64,000 nt of DNA from CAYNRE01 sp964399535 (GCA_964399535.1 CAYNRE010000071.1:372001-436000), one strand, 5' to 3'; counted from the first letter of the stretch, positions 51,564-59,897 are shown. The notes: generated by a model from the sequence alone, not told the origin. Numbers and translations: made by a program.

Positions 51564-52481
51564 CTACGGTGAGAAGTGCCCGCGATGGGTAGCGATCTGC
51601 CAAATGTTACCCCAAGGATCTCGAATCATCGAGCGACGGTCCCCGTAGGGCATGTCCTGCGGTTCTTCGATCGATTCGGAACCGCAATTCAACGCGCGTT
51701 TATAGGTTGCGTTTGAGTCTTCGACATAAACGTAGAGGCACGCCGGCATCGCCTGTCGCTGGAGAGTCGAGCCTATCATGACCATGGAATCGCCGATTCG
51801 AAGCTCCGCTGGCTTCCCAGGTCGGAATTGGCCGACAGCAAGGAAGACGCGCTTAACGAACTGGACGAGACCCTCAGGATCGTCCACGGCAATTCGAGGA
51901 ATGAGAGCAGGCCAACCAGCGGGTGCGAAATCTAATTTTGCGGTGCTTTCATCCTTCTGGTCGTCGACTCCAGGCTGTAGATAAAAAGCCAGTGGCAGCA
52001 CGACTCCAAAATGGTCTTGGAGCAACTGCATATCCTGTAGCTCCACCTCTTCCAGGATATATCCTTGCGCATGACACTGTACTTGCGCCTCTGGGGACAG
52101 GCAGGGAACATCTTGACCGTCAACTCGACCCTGGCCGCGAAACGCTGCAGGTGGTAACGGCCACTTCCGGTTATTCGGGAGTGCAAACGCGCCGAACCCC
52201 TGCTCGTCGAACTCAATGGCGTGGACATCGACTTCGTGGCCGAGTCCGTTCTTCAAGACGAAATTGGTCGCCGTGCCGCCTGACTGACGGATGTACTCGG
52301 ATGTTCGGCAAATGGCTTCCAGACGCGGCACGTCGTCGACACAAACGATGATGTCGAGATCTCCGTGCAGTCGGGTTTGTTTGCCAAGTAACGCGTCGAT
52401 GCCCCAGCCTCCGTCGAGCCAAACGTCAATCGACGACGCTTTCATAAGGGCCAGGAATTGCAGAACCGCGTCCGACGTCAT
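51564..52481 (-). CDS. LinA-type nucleotidyltransferase fused to VOC (glyoxalase-fold) domain
   Basis: 305 residues. The N-terminal half (1-165) matches the lincosamide/aminoglycoside nucleotidyltransferase family: 'VWLDGGWGIDALLGKQTRLHGDLDIIV' with Gly24-Gly25 and Asp41/Asp43 as metal ligands, then 'HEVDVHAIEFDEQGFG'. The C-terminal half (about 175-305) is a VOC domain of the bleomycin-resistance/glyoxalase kind: 'ALIPRIAVDDPEGLVQFVKRVF', 'LYVYVEDSNATYKRAL', 'RRSMIRDPWGNIWQIA'. Enzymes of the first kind adenylate hydroxyls on antibiotics; VOC proteins bind or cleave small toxins. ATG 52481 with a G-rich ribosome site. It stands alone on the minus strand between two tRNA-Pro scraps, so it may have arrived by transfer. 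Confidence 0.88.
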   Translation of the reverse strand: MTSDAVLQFLALMKASSIDVWLDGGWGIDALLGKQTRLHGDLDIIVCVDDVPRLEAICRTSEYIRQSGGTATNFVLKNGLGHEVDVHAIEFDEQGFGAFALPNNRKWPLPPAAFRGQGRVDGQDVPCLSPEAQVQCHAQGYILEEVELQDMQLLQDHFGVVLPLAFYLQPGVDDQKDESTAKLDFAPAGWPALIPRIAVDDPEGLVQFVKRVFLAVGQFRPGKPAELRIGDSMVMIGSTLQRQAMPACLYVYVEDSNATYKRALNCGSESIEEPQDMPYGDRRSMIRDPWGNIWQIATHRGHFSP

Positions 52482-52707
52482 GTCACTAAGCCCCCACGGC
52501 TACGGGACCAAACCACCCAGTTCCCCTACCGGTAGAGTTGAGTCGTTGCAGAAGAAGAAGGGACGACACGTCCAGGCAAGCGCAATAAGAGACGCCCACT
52601 TTCCTATCGTAACGTCCCCGAATCGGGGTAACAAGAGAAGCGACATAGATGTCAGGAACCTTTATTGGCTCCTCGAACATGAAGGCCATGCGCAGCTTCC
52701 GAAGATG

Positions 52708-52800
52708 AGCAGGGGATCAGGTGAGCAGGTGACCGCAGGAGATTAGGCCTGCATGTGAACCAAGTCTCCTGTATTCTGTCCTTCACCTGCTCGCCTGCTC
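52708..52800. repeat. Nested inverted repeat (hairpin)
   Basis: Outer arms GAGCAGGTGA (52723-52732) and TCACCTGCTC (52783-52792) pair perfectly. Inner arms CAGGAGA (52736-52742) and TCTCCTG (52764 onward) pair as well. Further GAGCAGG/CCTGCTC half-copies flank both sides. It resembles a small palindromic repeat element. It lies upstream of the nucleotidyltransferase gene and next to a tRNA-Pro scrap. Confidence 0.5.
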
Positions 52801-52830
52801 CAATTTTCTCCTGCTCTATTTTGGGCGGCA

Positions 52831-53079
52831 GTGCCGCCAAAAATCGGGGCGACAGGATTTGAACCGTGCGCCGATTTTGAGCCAAGCAACTACGAGCCTT
52901 GCGGTTGCGCCGATTGCGAGATGTGCAGCGCTGCAAATGCGCTGCAAACGGGTCGCCTCAAATGGCTCGAAATGGCGTTGAATGACATCGATCTGCAACA
53001 AGTCATTCTCGCGTGGTACACGCTGCCGGTTTCAATCAGGGCCGCGATTGCGTTGCTGGTAAGCGCCGCACGTCACTGA
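52831..53079 (+). CDS. Small ORF with tRNA-derived N-terminus and 'W-LP-SIRAAI' C-terminus
   Basis: 82 residues from GTG 52831. The first part ('IGATGFEP') is the antisense reading of the tRNA-Pro T-arm and acceptor (52845-52865). The middle is Cys-rich. The end 'DIDLQQVILAWYTLPVSIRAAIALLVSA' has the look of a conserved helix pair. A similar end occurs in the minus-strand frame at 2443-2718 ('DAQLAQIVAGWP'), also just after a tRNA scrap. Possibly a small protein or a C-terminal remnant carried by tRNA-targeting integrative elements. Whether it is expressed is unknown. Confidence 0.35.
   Translation: MPPKIGATGFEPCADFEPSNYEPCGCADCEMCSAANALQTGRLKWLEMALNDIDLQQVILAWYTLPVSIRAAIALLVSAARH
52845..52865 (-). 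repeat. tRNA-Pro 3'-end fragment (21 bp)
   Basis: The plus strand reads CGGGGCGACAGGATTTGAACC, identical to the first 21 bases of the 40-bp fragment at 57019. It covers the acceptor 3' strand, the T-stem and the T-loop of a tRNA-Pro in antisense, then diverges. Likely an attachment scar. Confidence 0.6.
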
Positions 53080-53250
53080 TCAGGGTTGCCGCATTGCTGA
53101 TGGCGTATACCCTCAGGACACGCCCTCCTGAGCAGCCTCCGGCGCCTTCCGCACGGACCACCATCCAAGACAGAACACGGTGCACTGACGCCATCATTAG
53201 TTGCCCGAGACTTTCAGACGACGCCCATGCGGCTGTGTGTCGCGAACCTG

Positions 53251-55584
53251 CTAGAGCCGCACCAGCACGACCCGAAAGCCAATGTGATCGTAGCGCCGCT
53301 CAGGCTCGAACCGCTGGCGAAACGCCGAACGGCTTGCCCAAGCCGGGTCAGCCCAGCAACTTCCGCGGCGCGAACGAGAATAGCTTCCTGATTCGTTGCG
53401 GGCGGCCGTCGCCTGCGAGTCGTGCAAATCTGGATCGGTGCCGCCTGGGTATCGCCGATGAGCCCAGTCGCGGCACCACTCGCACGTGTTGCCATGCATG
53501 TCGTGAATGCCCCAAGGATTGGCCGGGTAGCTACCGACCTTTGCGGCGCGACCCAGCGTCGGCCCTGGCTCCGCGCCGCGGTAGGGTTGGTCGCCCTTGA
53601 TGTTCGCTTGTTTGCTACCGATCGAATCGCCAAATGACGTTGCCGTCGTCGTTCCGGCGCGACATGCGTACTCCCATTGGGCCTCGGTCGGCAATCGAAA
53701 CTCCCACCCGGCCGGTAGTTCGCCCGCATCACGAGCGCGCTTGGTCAGCTTCGCGCAATAATCTTCGGCCTCGGCGTAATTGACATTGCCCACGGGGAGC
53801 TCGTCGCCCGCGGGCAACTCGTCCGTCGTTTCGCCCGGCAATTTGCCGACGACTCGTTTCCAATCGCCTTGCGTTACCTCGTACTTGCCGGTCCAAAAAC
53901 CGTTGCTGAGCGTGACGGTGACCTGAGATTCAAAGGGGCGGCGCTCGGGTTCGCTTAGCGGGCTGCCCATGTCAAATCGCCCAGGCGGGCACCAGCACAG
54001 CACGGTGCCCGCAATGGTGCGCTCTTCTCCCGGTTCCTTGCCGGCCAGTGGTGCGGCCACCGCGTCAGCGTCAGAGTCCGCTGCGCCGTGCGCCCGCGCG
54101 ACAACCTGGCGTGCCTCGCGGTTCGCACGTGATTTTTCCTCAAGATAATCGTGCAAGGTATCGCTGCCGAGGCCTTGTCCGTAGACCAATTCACCGCCGT
54201 AGTGCGCGGCGACGATGGCCGTGGCCGAGCCGCCCACCGCGGCGCAAAGCACAAGCGAAAGCAACGCGATTCGCGTCGACTTCATCCCGCGCCATCCGGC
54301 CGGAAGCAGCGCCGCGCCCGCCAACACTAGTCCGGCTAAGGCAAATCGCATGAGGTAGGAAGCGTACGTCGTGTGCTGTCGCAGATACTCCCAGGCGACG
54401 CCCGGCACACCGTCTTCGCCGTAAGGAATCTGCCGTTCGGCCGTCTCGCCCGACGATTCGGCGGCCCAGCAGAGAGCCACGATCGTTGCAAAGAGCACCA
54501 GCAACTGCACCCGTGGCAGGCGGCGTTGCGGCATGCAAAGCGCCGCAATGCCGGCCGGCACGCTAATTAGGAACAGCACGATTGGGAAATGGACGATCGC
54601 CGCGTGCGTCCGCGCCGGCTGGACGACTCCGGCCAAGACGTTGCGCGTCAAGGTTAGCGGCTTGGCGGCGGAAGTCTCTGGTCGCTTCTCGACCTGCGCC
54701 ACGATCGTTATCGTGCCGTCGGGGTCGACGCGTCGCACGCGGGGATACCAGTCGGCCCGATCATCGGAGTCGACATAGTCGTATTCGAGCACGTAAAGCG
54801 TGTCGCCTGCCACCGCGACTCCCATTGGCGACCAACGGTCCGTGGACCGCGCGGCGACCGCGACGTTTCCGTCGGGCGAGATCTTGAGCACGGCACTACA
54901 GCCAGACGCGGCGACGTACACCGTACCATCGGCGGCGACGTCGAGGCCGTACAGATTGGTCTTCGAGGGGGCATCCTTGAGTGCCTCAGGGCGCTCGCAG
55001 TCAGGCACCACAATTTTTTCGACCACGGTCGACACGGTGCCATCGGGCGCAATACGACGCACCGCCTGCTGCTCGGTGTAGTAAATCGAACCCGCGGGGC
55101 CGGCCGCGATTCCCCAGATCCACTCGACCGGTTCACCGTTCCCTCCGACCTCGCGCGCCGGTGGAAGATCGGCAAATGGCTCGGCCGCTTTGCCCGGCTC
55201 CATGCGCATAATTCGCACGCGCCCCTTCTCCGCCACCTGCGGATAATAAAAGACGCCATCCGAGCCAAACGTGACCGGGTAACTCGTGGCGACGATCAGC
55301 CTGGGGTCGAACCGGGCCACTTCGACGTCGCCCGGTGCCAGGGCTGCAAAATGCTTTTCTTCGTACCGTTCTTGCCGATCGATCGCCAGAAAATGCCCGC
55401 CAGGACCTGCTTGCGCCGTCAGGTGCCCGGTGGGATCGATCTGCCAGAGGCCATAGCCGGTGTCCATGAACCAGACGTAGCCGCCCTCGTCGACGACGAT
55501 CCCCGAGCCAGGATGAGCCCAGGCGGCTTGGGCAAGCAGCACGAGCAGGCAGAGCCCTGCGGCCAAGCGTGAGTTGATTGCCAT
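53251..55584 (-). CDS. Beta-propeller - membrane domain - SUMF1 (FGE-like) fusion
   Basis: 777 residues from ATG 55584 (AGGAA upstream; starts a signal peptide ending 'AAWA'). Residues 25-300 are an NHL/SMP-30-like propeller ('GIVVDEGGYVWFMD', 'YGLDVAADGTVYVAAS'). Residues 325-465 hold four hydrophobic helices with the DUF2231-like 'HAAIVHFPIVLFL' opening. Residues 525-777 are an FGE-sulfatase (SUMF1) domain: 'WCPPGRFDMGS', 'RLPTEAQWEYACRAG', 'WGIHDMHGNTCEWC', and 'GFRVVLVRL' as the closing strand. The two active-site cysteines of true formylglycine-generating enzymes are not visible in the 'RRGSCWADPAWASRSAFR' region (only one Cys, at an unusual place). So this is probably a binding or sensing relative, not the maturase of the arylsulfatase. 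Confidence 0.87.
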   Translation of the reverse strand: MAINSRLAAGLCLLVLLAQAAWAHPGSGIVVDEGGYVWFMDTGYGLWQIDPTGHLTAQAGPGGHFLAIDRQERYEEKHFAALAPGDVEVARFDPRLIVATSYPVTFGSDGVFYYPQVAEKGRVRIMRMEPGKAAEPFADLPPAREVGGNGEPVEWIWGIAAGPAGSIYYTEQQAVRRIAPDGTVSTVVEKIVVPDCERPEALKDAPSKTNLYGLDVAADGTVYVAASGCSAVLKISPDGNVAVAARSTDRWSPMGVAVAGDTLYVLEYDYVDSDDRADWYPRVRRVDPDGTITIVAQVEKRPETSAAKPLTLTRNVLAGVVQPARTHAAIVHFPIVLFLISVPAGIAALCMPQRRLPRVQLLVLFATIVALCWAAESSGETAERQIPYGEDGVPGVAWEYLRQHTTYASYLMRFALAGLVLAGAALLPAGWRGMKSTRIALLSLVLCAAVGGSATAIVAAHYGGELVYGQGLGSDTLHDYLEEKSRANREARQVVARAHGAADSDADAVAAPLAGKEPGEERTIAGTVLCWCPPGRFDMGSPLSEPERRPFESQVTVTLSNGFWTGKYEVTQGDWKRVVGKLPGETTDELPAGDELPVGNVNYAEAEDYCAKLTKRARDAGELPAGWEFRLPTEAQWEYACRAGTTTATSFGDSIGSKQANIKGDQPYRGAEPGPTLGRAAKVGSYPANPWGIHDMHGNTCEWCRDWAHRRYPGGTDPDLHDSQATAARNESGSYSRSRRGSCWADPAWASRSAFRQRFEPERRYDHIGFRVVLVRL

Positions 55585-55659
55585 GGACTGATTCCTATTC
55601 GCTTTTTTTACATACCGCGTGACCGCAGGTTGCATCCTACGGCACTTCGCGTTGTCAGA

Positions 55660-55687
55660 TATAGTTGTTTATTGTTGCGCCTATAAT
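55660..55687 (+). promoter_or_regulatory. Divergent promoter region with TATAAT and inverted repeat
   Basis: An AT-rich 180-bp gap separates two divergent genes. TATAAT is at 55682-55687, about 80 bases before the LysR start. TATAG (55660-55664) and CTATA (55681-55685) form an inverted repeat, a plausible operator for the adjacent LysR protein. No good -35 hexamer was found. Confidence 0.35.
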
Positions 55688-55765
55688 CTATTATGTTGTT
55701 TTCCCCGAACGGCGCCGGGTTGCGCCGACTGCAGTACACGATTCCGCGGATTCCCGAGACGCACC

Positions 55766-56698
55766 ATGTCCAGTTCCATTCCTTCGCTCTCGACCGATCA
55801 AGTTGCCGCATTCGTCGAACTGGCTCGACAGGGAAGCCTGCGACGCGCGAGCGAGGCCCTACACCTCTCTGAGCAGGGCGTGCGGAATCGGCTCATCGCA
55901 CTCGAGGGGCGGTTGCAAGGTGAACTCTATCGCAAAGCCCGCGGCATGAGGCAGTCCACGCCGTTGACGCGACAAGGCAGGATGTTCCTGCCACATGCAA
56001 TCGCGTTTCTCGATCGTGCCCGCGAATTGGCGGAAGCCTTTCAACGCAGCGCGCAGCCGCGCGAAGTCTACGTGGCGGCCAGTCAGTACATGATGCGCTA
56101 TGTGCTCATTGACGCGACTCGGCGATTCCATGCGCGGTTTCCGCAGATCCGCGTGCGTTTGAGCGTTCACACCGAACAGGAAATCGAAACCGTGCTATTG
56201 CGCGACACGGACGTCGATCTGGGCGTCGCGGCACCCTACGAGCCGCCTGCCGAGTTGCATTACGACCATCTCTTCTCGATGAATTGGAGCTTGATCACGC
56301 AGCCGATGCATCCACTCACCAAGCGTCGGTCGGTTCGGCTGCGTGCGATCGTGGACGAACCACTGATCGTGTTCGAGCGCGGCTCTACCGGCCGCCAGCA
56401 TGTGCTCGATGCGTTCCACCATGCGGGCCTGTCACCCTGCGTGAACATGGAGACGACGACGACCGAGATCGTTGTGCAGATGGTCGAGGCAGGTCTGGGA
56501 ATCGCGATTGTGCCCCTCTTGCCCAGTGGTGCCGTCACCCGTCACCGCAAAGTTGCCGTCCGCCCCATCGCCGATCCGATCCGCGCCATCAACTCTGGAG
56601 TCCTCACCCGCCGCGGAGACCGACAGTCTGCCGCGACTCGCGAATTCATTGACTTTATACGCCAGGTCGAATTCACCACCCGCCGCCGCAAACGATGA
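55766..56698 (+). CDS. LysR-family transcriptional regulator
   Basis: 310 residues from ATG 55766 (upstream frame is not protein-like). The N-terminal winged helix-turn-helix reads 'QVAAFVELARQGSLRRASEALHLSEQGVRNRLIALEGRL', then a long linker helix and a substrate-binding domain ('VYVAASQYMMRYVLIDATRRFHARFPQIRVRL', 'VQMVEAGLGIAIVPLLP'). LysR proteins bind a small coinducer and usually regulate a divergent gene, here the propeller-SUMF1 fusion starting at 55584. Its nearest style is the CysB/Cbl branch, which would fit a sulfur link, but this is only an impression. Confidence 0.92.
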   Translation: MSSSIPSLSTDQVAAFVELARQGSLRRASEALHLSEQGVRNRLIALEGRLQGELYRKARGMRQSTPLTRQGRMFLPHAIAFLDRARELAEAFQRSAQPREVYVAASQYMMRYVLIDATRRFHARFPQIRVRLSVHTEQEIETVLLRDTDVDLGVAAPYEPPAELHYDHLFSMNWSLITQPMHPLTKRRSVRLRAIVDEPLIVFERGSTGRQHVLDAFHHAGLSPCVNMETTTTEIVVQMVEAGLGIAIVPLLPSGAVTRHRKVAVRPIADPIRAINSGVLTRRGDRQSAATREFIDFIRQVEFTTRRRKR

Positions 56699-57593
56699 CC
56701 TAAATCACCTTCATTCGGACAACACGATGCCAACTTTGCACGCTCAGGGCGAACCGTCCTGAGTGGCATAGGGCCTTGCGGACTTCCAATCTACCGTCCC
56801 TACGTGACGCGATTGCGCGCTGTAAATGCGCTGCATTTTTGGCGACTGTGCGAGTCGTCGGCCGCGAAGGCCAGAGATGCGATCCGCTGCACACGCTGAG
56901 GCCGACAATTGGTTTCGGACAACGAACCAAGGTGTGAGATGACAGGGCGACAGGAAAACTGCCTGACGCTCGCGTTACCATAAGCCGTGTTATAGGAAAG
57001 GCTTACGAAATTCGAAATCGGGGCGACAGGATTTGAACCTGCGACCTCTTGACCCCCAGAGGCCCCTGGGGCTTCCGCAAAACACCTGAATTTCCCGAGG
57101 AATAACGCGATTCTATACCACTCGGGTAGACTTGCAAGCAATCGCAAACGGCTCCGAGAAAACTCGGGCGCACGCAGTAGTCCGCGCTCTTGCTTCGGTA
57201 ATCAATTCGAGTAAGTCGTTCACTCCGCCGGCCGCCCCCAACGCGCCGCCGAGGGCTCGCCGTGGTCGAGCACAGCACCACGGCCGGGATCAAGAGTCGC
57301 GCCGTGGGCTCGAATGTCGCCACGCTCGATTGAAGCAACGGCCGGTCGATGCCGACGTCGCCGCTGGTCAGGATCAGGGGCAGCACCGCGAGCAAACCGC
57401 CGCCGAGGGCTCGAAGCGGGTCACATGGGCGGTAGGTGCCAGATTCAGCCGCCGAGCGGGGCGACCAGCCAGAATCGACGCGCCAGATTCGCGTATAAAG
57501 CCATCGGGCAGGCCGCATCGACCCAGAACCCGCCTTGCACCGCTGGGCCTTAGAAGGGCGATACGGGCCTCGGGCTGGAAACTGATAACGTTT
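56699..57593. other. Intergenic stretch containing the left edge of the integrated element
   Basis: 56699-57018 holds no gene; an 11-bp partial tRNA-Pro scrap (GGGCGACAGGA) is at 56944-56954. 57019-57058 is the 40-bp tRNA-Pro fragment. 57059-57593 contains no confident gene: the minus-strand frame 57003-57518 reads through the tRNA fragment and is likely spurious, although its hydrophobic middle ('GGGLLAVLPLILTSGDVG') leaves some doubt. Confidence 0.4.
57019..57058 (-). repeat. tRNA-Pro 3' fragment, probable attachment site of the phage-like element
   Basis: The minus strand reads TGGGGGTCAAGAGG... and ends GTCGCCCCG, with discriminator A at 57018. This is the anticodon-loop-to-3'-end part of a tRNA-Pro (anticodon GGG), with an intact T-stem/loop (GCAGG-TTCAAAT-CCTGT) and acceptor strand CGCCCCG. 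The 5' part does not pair with the anticodon strand, so it is not a functional tRNA. Phage genes begin just after it. Expect the intact tRNA-Pro gene or the other half-site at the far end of the element. Confidence 0.7.
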
Positions 57594-58034
57594 TCAGTTG
57601 CCCAGATCGTCGGCCAGCGCACCGGCCGGGATGCCGGGTGCTTTGCAGGTCGGCTTGCTCGAACCACGCCGGGCACCGCTGGATCGCTTGGCCGTGGTCG
57701 CTCTCTTGGCCGTGGTCATCGCCTCGGGCTCGCCGAACAGTTGCAGCCGCTCGGCCACGATGCCCAGCTTGCCCGTGTCCCGGTCTTGCCGCAGCCGGCC
57801 GACCACCAGCACCGTATCGCCCTTGCGGCCGCGCTCTGTGATGAACTCGGCCAACTGGCACCAGGCCGTTACGTCAACGAATGTCGTTTCGGCCACCAGC
57901 TCGCCCAGCGGGGTCTTGCGCCGCTCGTCCAGGGCCACGCCGAACGTGGAAAACCTCGCGCTGCTGCGCGCCCGTCGTAGCTCGGGGTCGTGGGTCAAGT
58001 TGCCCACGATGATTACTTGGTTGACGTTCGCCAT
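57594..58034 (-). CDS. ssb: Single-stranded DNA-binding protein (phage type)
   Basis: 146 residues. The OB-fold signature is complete: 'VNQVIIVGNLTHDPELRRA', 'FSTFGVALDERR', 'TTFVDVTAWCQLAEFITERGRKGDTVLVVGRLRQD'. The C-terminal tail ends 'ALADDLGN', not the acidic '-DDDIPF' tip through which cellular SSBs recruit partner proteins. It binds ssDNA during replication of the element. ATG 58034 with GAGGTCG upstream. Last gene of the element before the attachment scar. Confidence 0.92.
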   Translation of the reverse strand: MANVNQVIIVGNLTHDPELRRARSSARFSTFGVALDERRKTPLGELVAETTFVDVTAWCQLAEFITERGRKGDTVLVVGRLRQDRDTGKLGIVAERLQLFGEPEAMTTAKRATTAKRSSGARRGSSKPTCKAPGIPAGALADDLGN

Positions 58035-58173
58035 GATGCGACCTCGAAGCGCCCCGCCTCACCTCGGCGCCACGTGGAAGCGACGTAGCGGCCGAGGGGG
58101 CAGGGACAATAAGCCGCTCGGCCCAGGGCGTGGAAAAGCAAGGGAACCGCGCCCCGGGCCGGCGGGTCGTGGG

Positions 58174-59484
58174 TTACGAAATGGTGAGAACGTTGAAGTG
58201 ATCCGGGCGAAGCACCGCCACGTCAGCCCGCAGGTACGCTCGCACGTAAACCAGCAGGTCACTCAGCGCGTCATTGCTGCCGACCGTCCCCGAGCGGAAC
58301 GTTTCGACGGTCAAATTGGTGCGAACGCCGATTGCCAATTGGCTGAAGTCGCCGACCGTCACCACGCCGCTGGTCTGCTGCTTGCTCACAAGCCGCCGCA
58401 GCGGATTCAAGGCCGGGTGGTCAATCAAGTAATTGCCCGTCCCGTCCTTCAGTTTGCGAACCTGCCCGTTTTGCGTCGGGTGCGTGACCACGGCGCCGGC
58501 CATGCCGTTGGCGTTTTCGATCGGGGTCAGGGCGTCCAACAGATCGTCAAACGCCAGGGCCGTCGTAATCGGCGTTTCGGTGATACCCGCCGTGTTCGCG
58601 ATGCCGGTCGGCTCGATGCCGCTTCCCGTGCCACGCAGGGCGACCCGGTCGACCTCAAGCGCCATCGCCTGCGCGATACCGTTTTGCACCAGCTCGATAA
58701 TCCCGCGACCATCCTCGGCCAACTCGACCGGCAAGCCGACGATGCAACCCAAGGTTTTCGGCCGCATAACCAGCGCGCCGAAGGTGGGTTGGCTGGCCGT
58801 GATTCGCGCCGATTCGCCACGCCAGTAGGCGGTCGGGTCGCCCGTGACCTTTACAAACGTCGTTTCGCCCGCCTCAAGAGGCAGGGTCAGCGCGCCGGCT
58901 TGGACACACACCGACTTCGCGCGTGCCAGGTCGATGATTCGCGCCGACATTTGGGACGGAATCGTAAACCCGCCGTCGGCGCCAGTACCGGCCGACAGCA
59001 GATTCTGGATTCGCTCGGGGAGCGAGTCGAACCGCCCGGTGAGTTTCGCCACCAACGCGCGCCCCAGCTCGTTCTCGTCAATGTCGGCAGCGCCGGCTAC
59101 GTGGTTCGCCAACCGGTCTTGCGGGCGAAGAACCGGGGTGCTCTTGCCGTTGCTGTCGGTCAGCCGCATCGGAGCGCTGCTTTCGCCCCACCGCAAACCG
59201 CGCGGGCCCTGAGAGTCGTCGCGAACGTCGCAGCCGTCGCGGCCGATACGGCGGTCGTATACCGGCCGGTTGTGCTCGGCCTCGATCCCCTCGACTCGCT
59301 CTTGCCGATCGACCGCCGCCGTGAGGGCGTCGTATTGGGTGTTAAGCCGCTCGAACTCGGCCGCATCTTCGGCGCTCCAAGCCGACTGAATTCCGCCAGC
59401 GCGGTTCGTGGCGTCGTCAACGTGCTTCTTCATCGTCGCGCTCAGGTTGCGACGTTCCAGCTTCAATTTTTCCGAAGTGTTCAT
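58174..59484 (-). CDS. HK97-fold major capsid protein
   Basis: 436 residues. ATG 59484 is preferred because AAGG lies 10 bases before it, while it abuts the ATG at 59496. The N-terminal 110 residues are a charged helical scaffold-like (delta) domain ('ERRNLSATMKKHVDDATNRAG', 'ERLNTQYDALTAAVDRQER'). The fold core follows: 'GTGADGGFTIPSQMSARIIDLA' opening, 'TPITTALAFDDLLDAL' P-domain helix, 'VTHPTQNGQVRKLKDGTGNYL', 'VVTVGDFSQLAIGVRTNLTVE' and a C-terminal strand 'VLRPDHFNVLTI'. This is the classic HK97 gp5-like pattern. It forms the icosahedral shell. No protease, portal or terminase is adjacent. Confidence 0.9.
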   Translation of the reverse strand: MNTSEKLKLERRNLSATMKKHVDDATNRAGGIQSAWSAEDAAEFERLNTQYDALTAAVDRQERVEGIEAEHNRPVYDRRIGRDGCDVRDDSQGPRGLRWGESSAPMRLTDSNGKSTPVLRPQDRLANHVAGAADIDENELGRALVAKLTGRFDSLPERIQNLLSAGTGADGGFTIPSQMSARIIDLARAKSVCVQAGALTLPLEAGETTFVKVTGDPTAYWRGESARITASQPTFGALVMRPKTLGCIVGLPVELAEDGRGIIELVQNGIAQAMALEVDRVALRGTGSGIEPTGIANTAGITETPITTALAFDDLLDALTPIENANGMAGAVVTHPTQNGQVRKLKDGTGNYLIDHPALNPLRRLVSKQQTSGVVTVGDFSQLAIGVRTNLTVETFRSGTVGSNDALSDLLVYVRAYLRADVAVLRPDHFNVLTIS

Positions 59485-59672
59485 GATTGCTTTCATCCTT
59501 GATTGTGGGTCCTAAGAAAATGACGGTGCCGCCGGGCGGGGGCACGCTTCCGCCGCAGCGACACCGCCACAAGGGGCGGGCTTACGCCGCCATCGCGCCG
59601 CCCTCACGCTCGCGACACCACCGCCAGGGTGGAATAGCAATCGCTCGGGTAGCGCGGGGAGAACAGATTGTG

Positions 59673-59897
59673 TCAGGCGGTTTCGGTCAGGGCCTCGGTC
59701 TGCTTTTGGGCCTCAGTCGATGCCTTTTCCAAGAACTCGACGATTTGCTTTTCCGACCACCGCAGCCGGCAGCCAAGCCGCATCGGTGCGGGGAAACGGC
59801 CGTCGTTCCACCAATTGCGAATCGAGCGAGTCGATACGCCAAGCCACTCGGCCACGTCGATTAGGTCCAACAGTTTCGGCCGTTCGTTCATGGTCAT
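59673..59897 (-). CDS. AlpA/excisionase-like helix-turn-helix protein
   Basis: 74 residues: 'LLDLIDVAEWLGVSTRSIRNWWNDGRFPAPMRLGCRLRWSEKQIVEFLE' is the MerR-like winged helix of AlpA and Xis proteins. These bind att DNA or activate excision and lysogeny-switch genes. ATG 59897 overlaps the stop of the upstream gene (ATGA), so translation is probably coupled; an ATG at 59891 also fits. Confidence 0.9.
   Translation of the reverse strand: MTMNERPKLLDLIDVAEWLGVSTRSIRNWWNDGRFPAPMRLGCRLRWSEKQIVEFLEKASTEAQKQTEALTETA

Larger units (their letters stand above)
52482..53250. other. Intergenic stretch with hairpin, tRNA-Pro scrap and a small ORF
   Basis: It contains a long imperfect hairpin (52708-52800), a 21-bp tRNA-Pro 3'-end fragment (52845-52865) and a small plus-strand ORF (52831-53079), each listed separately. 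Nothing else recognised; the last 170 bases are the region after the SUMF1 gene's stop. Confidence 0.4.

Noticed and set aside
20636..55584. SUMF1 fusion as the maturase of the arylsulfatase
   Set aside because: The FGE cysteine pair is not seen and the genes are 30 kb apart.
57003..57518. 171-codon minus-strand frame ending 'SQVQILSPRF'
   Set aside because: It reads through the tRNA-Pro fragment; this ending is a familiar artefact of translating tRNA ends.
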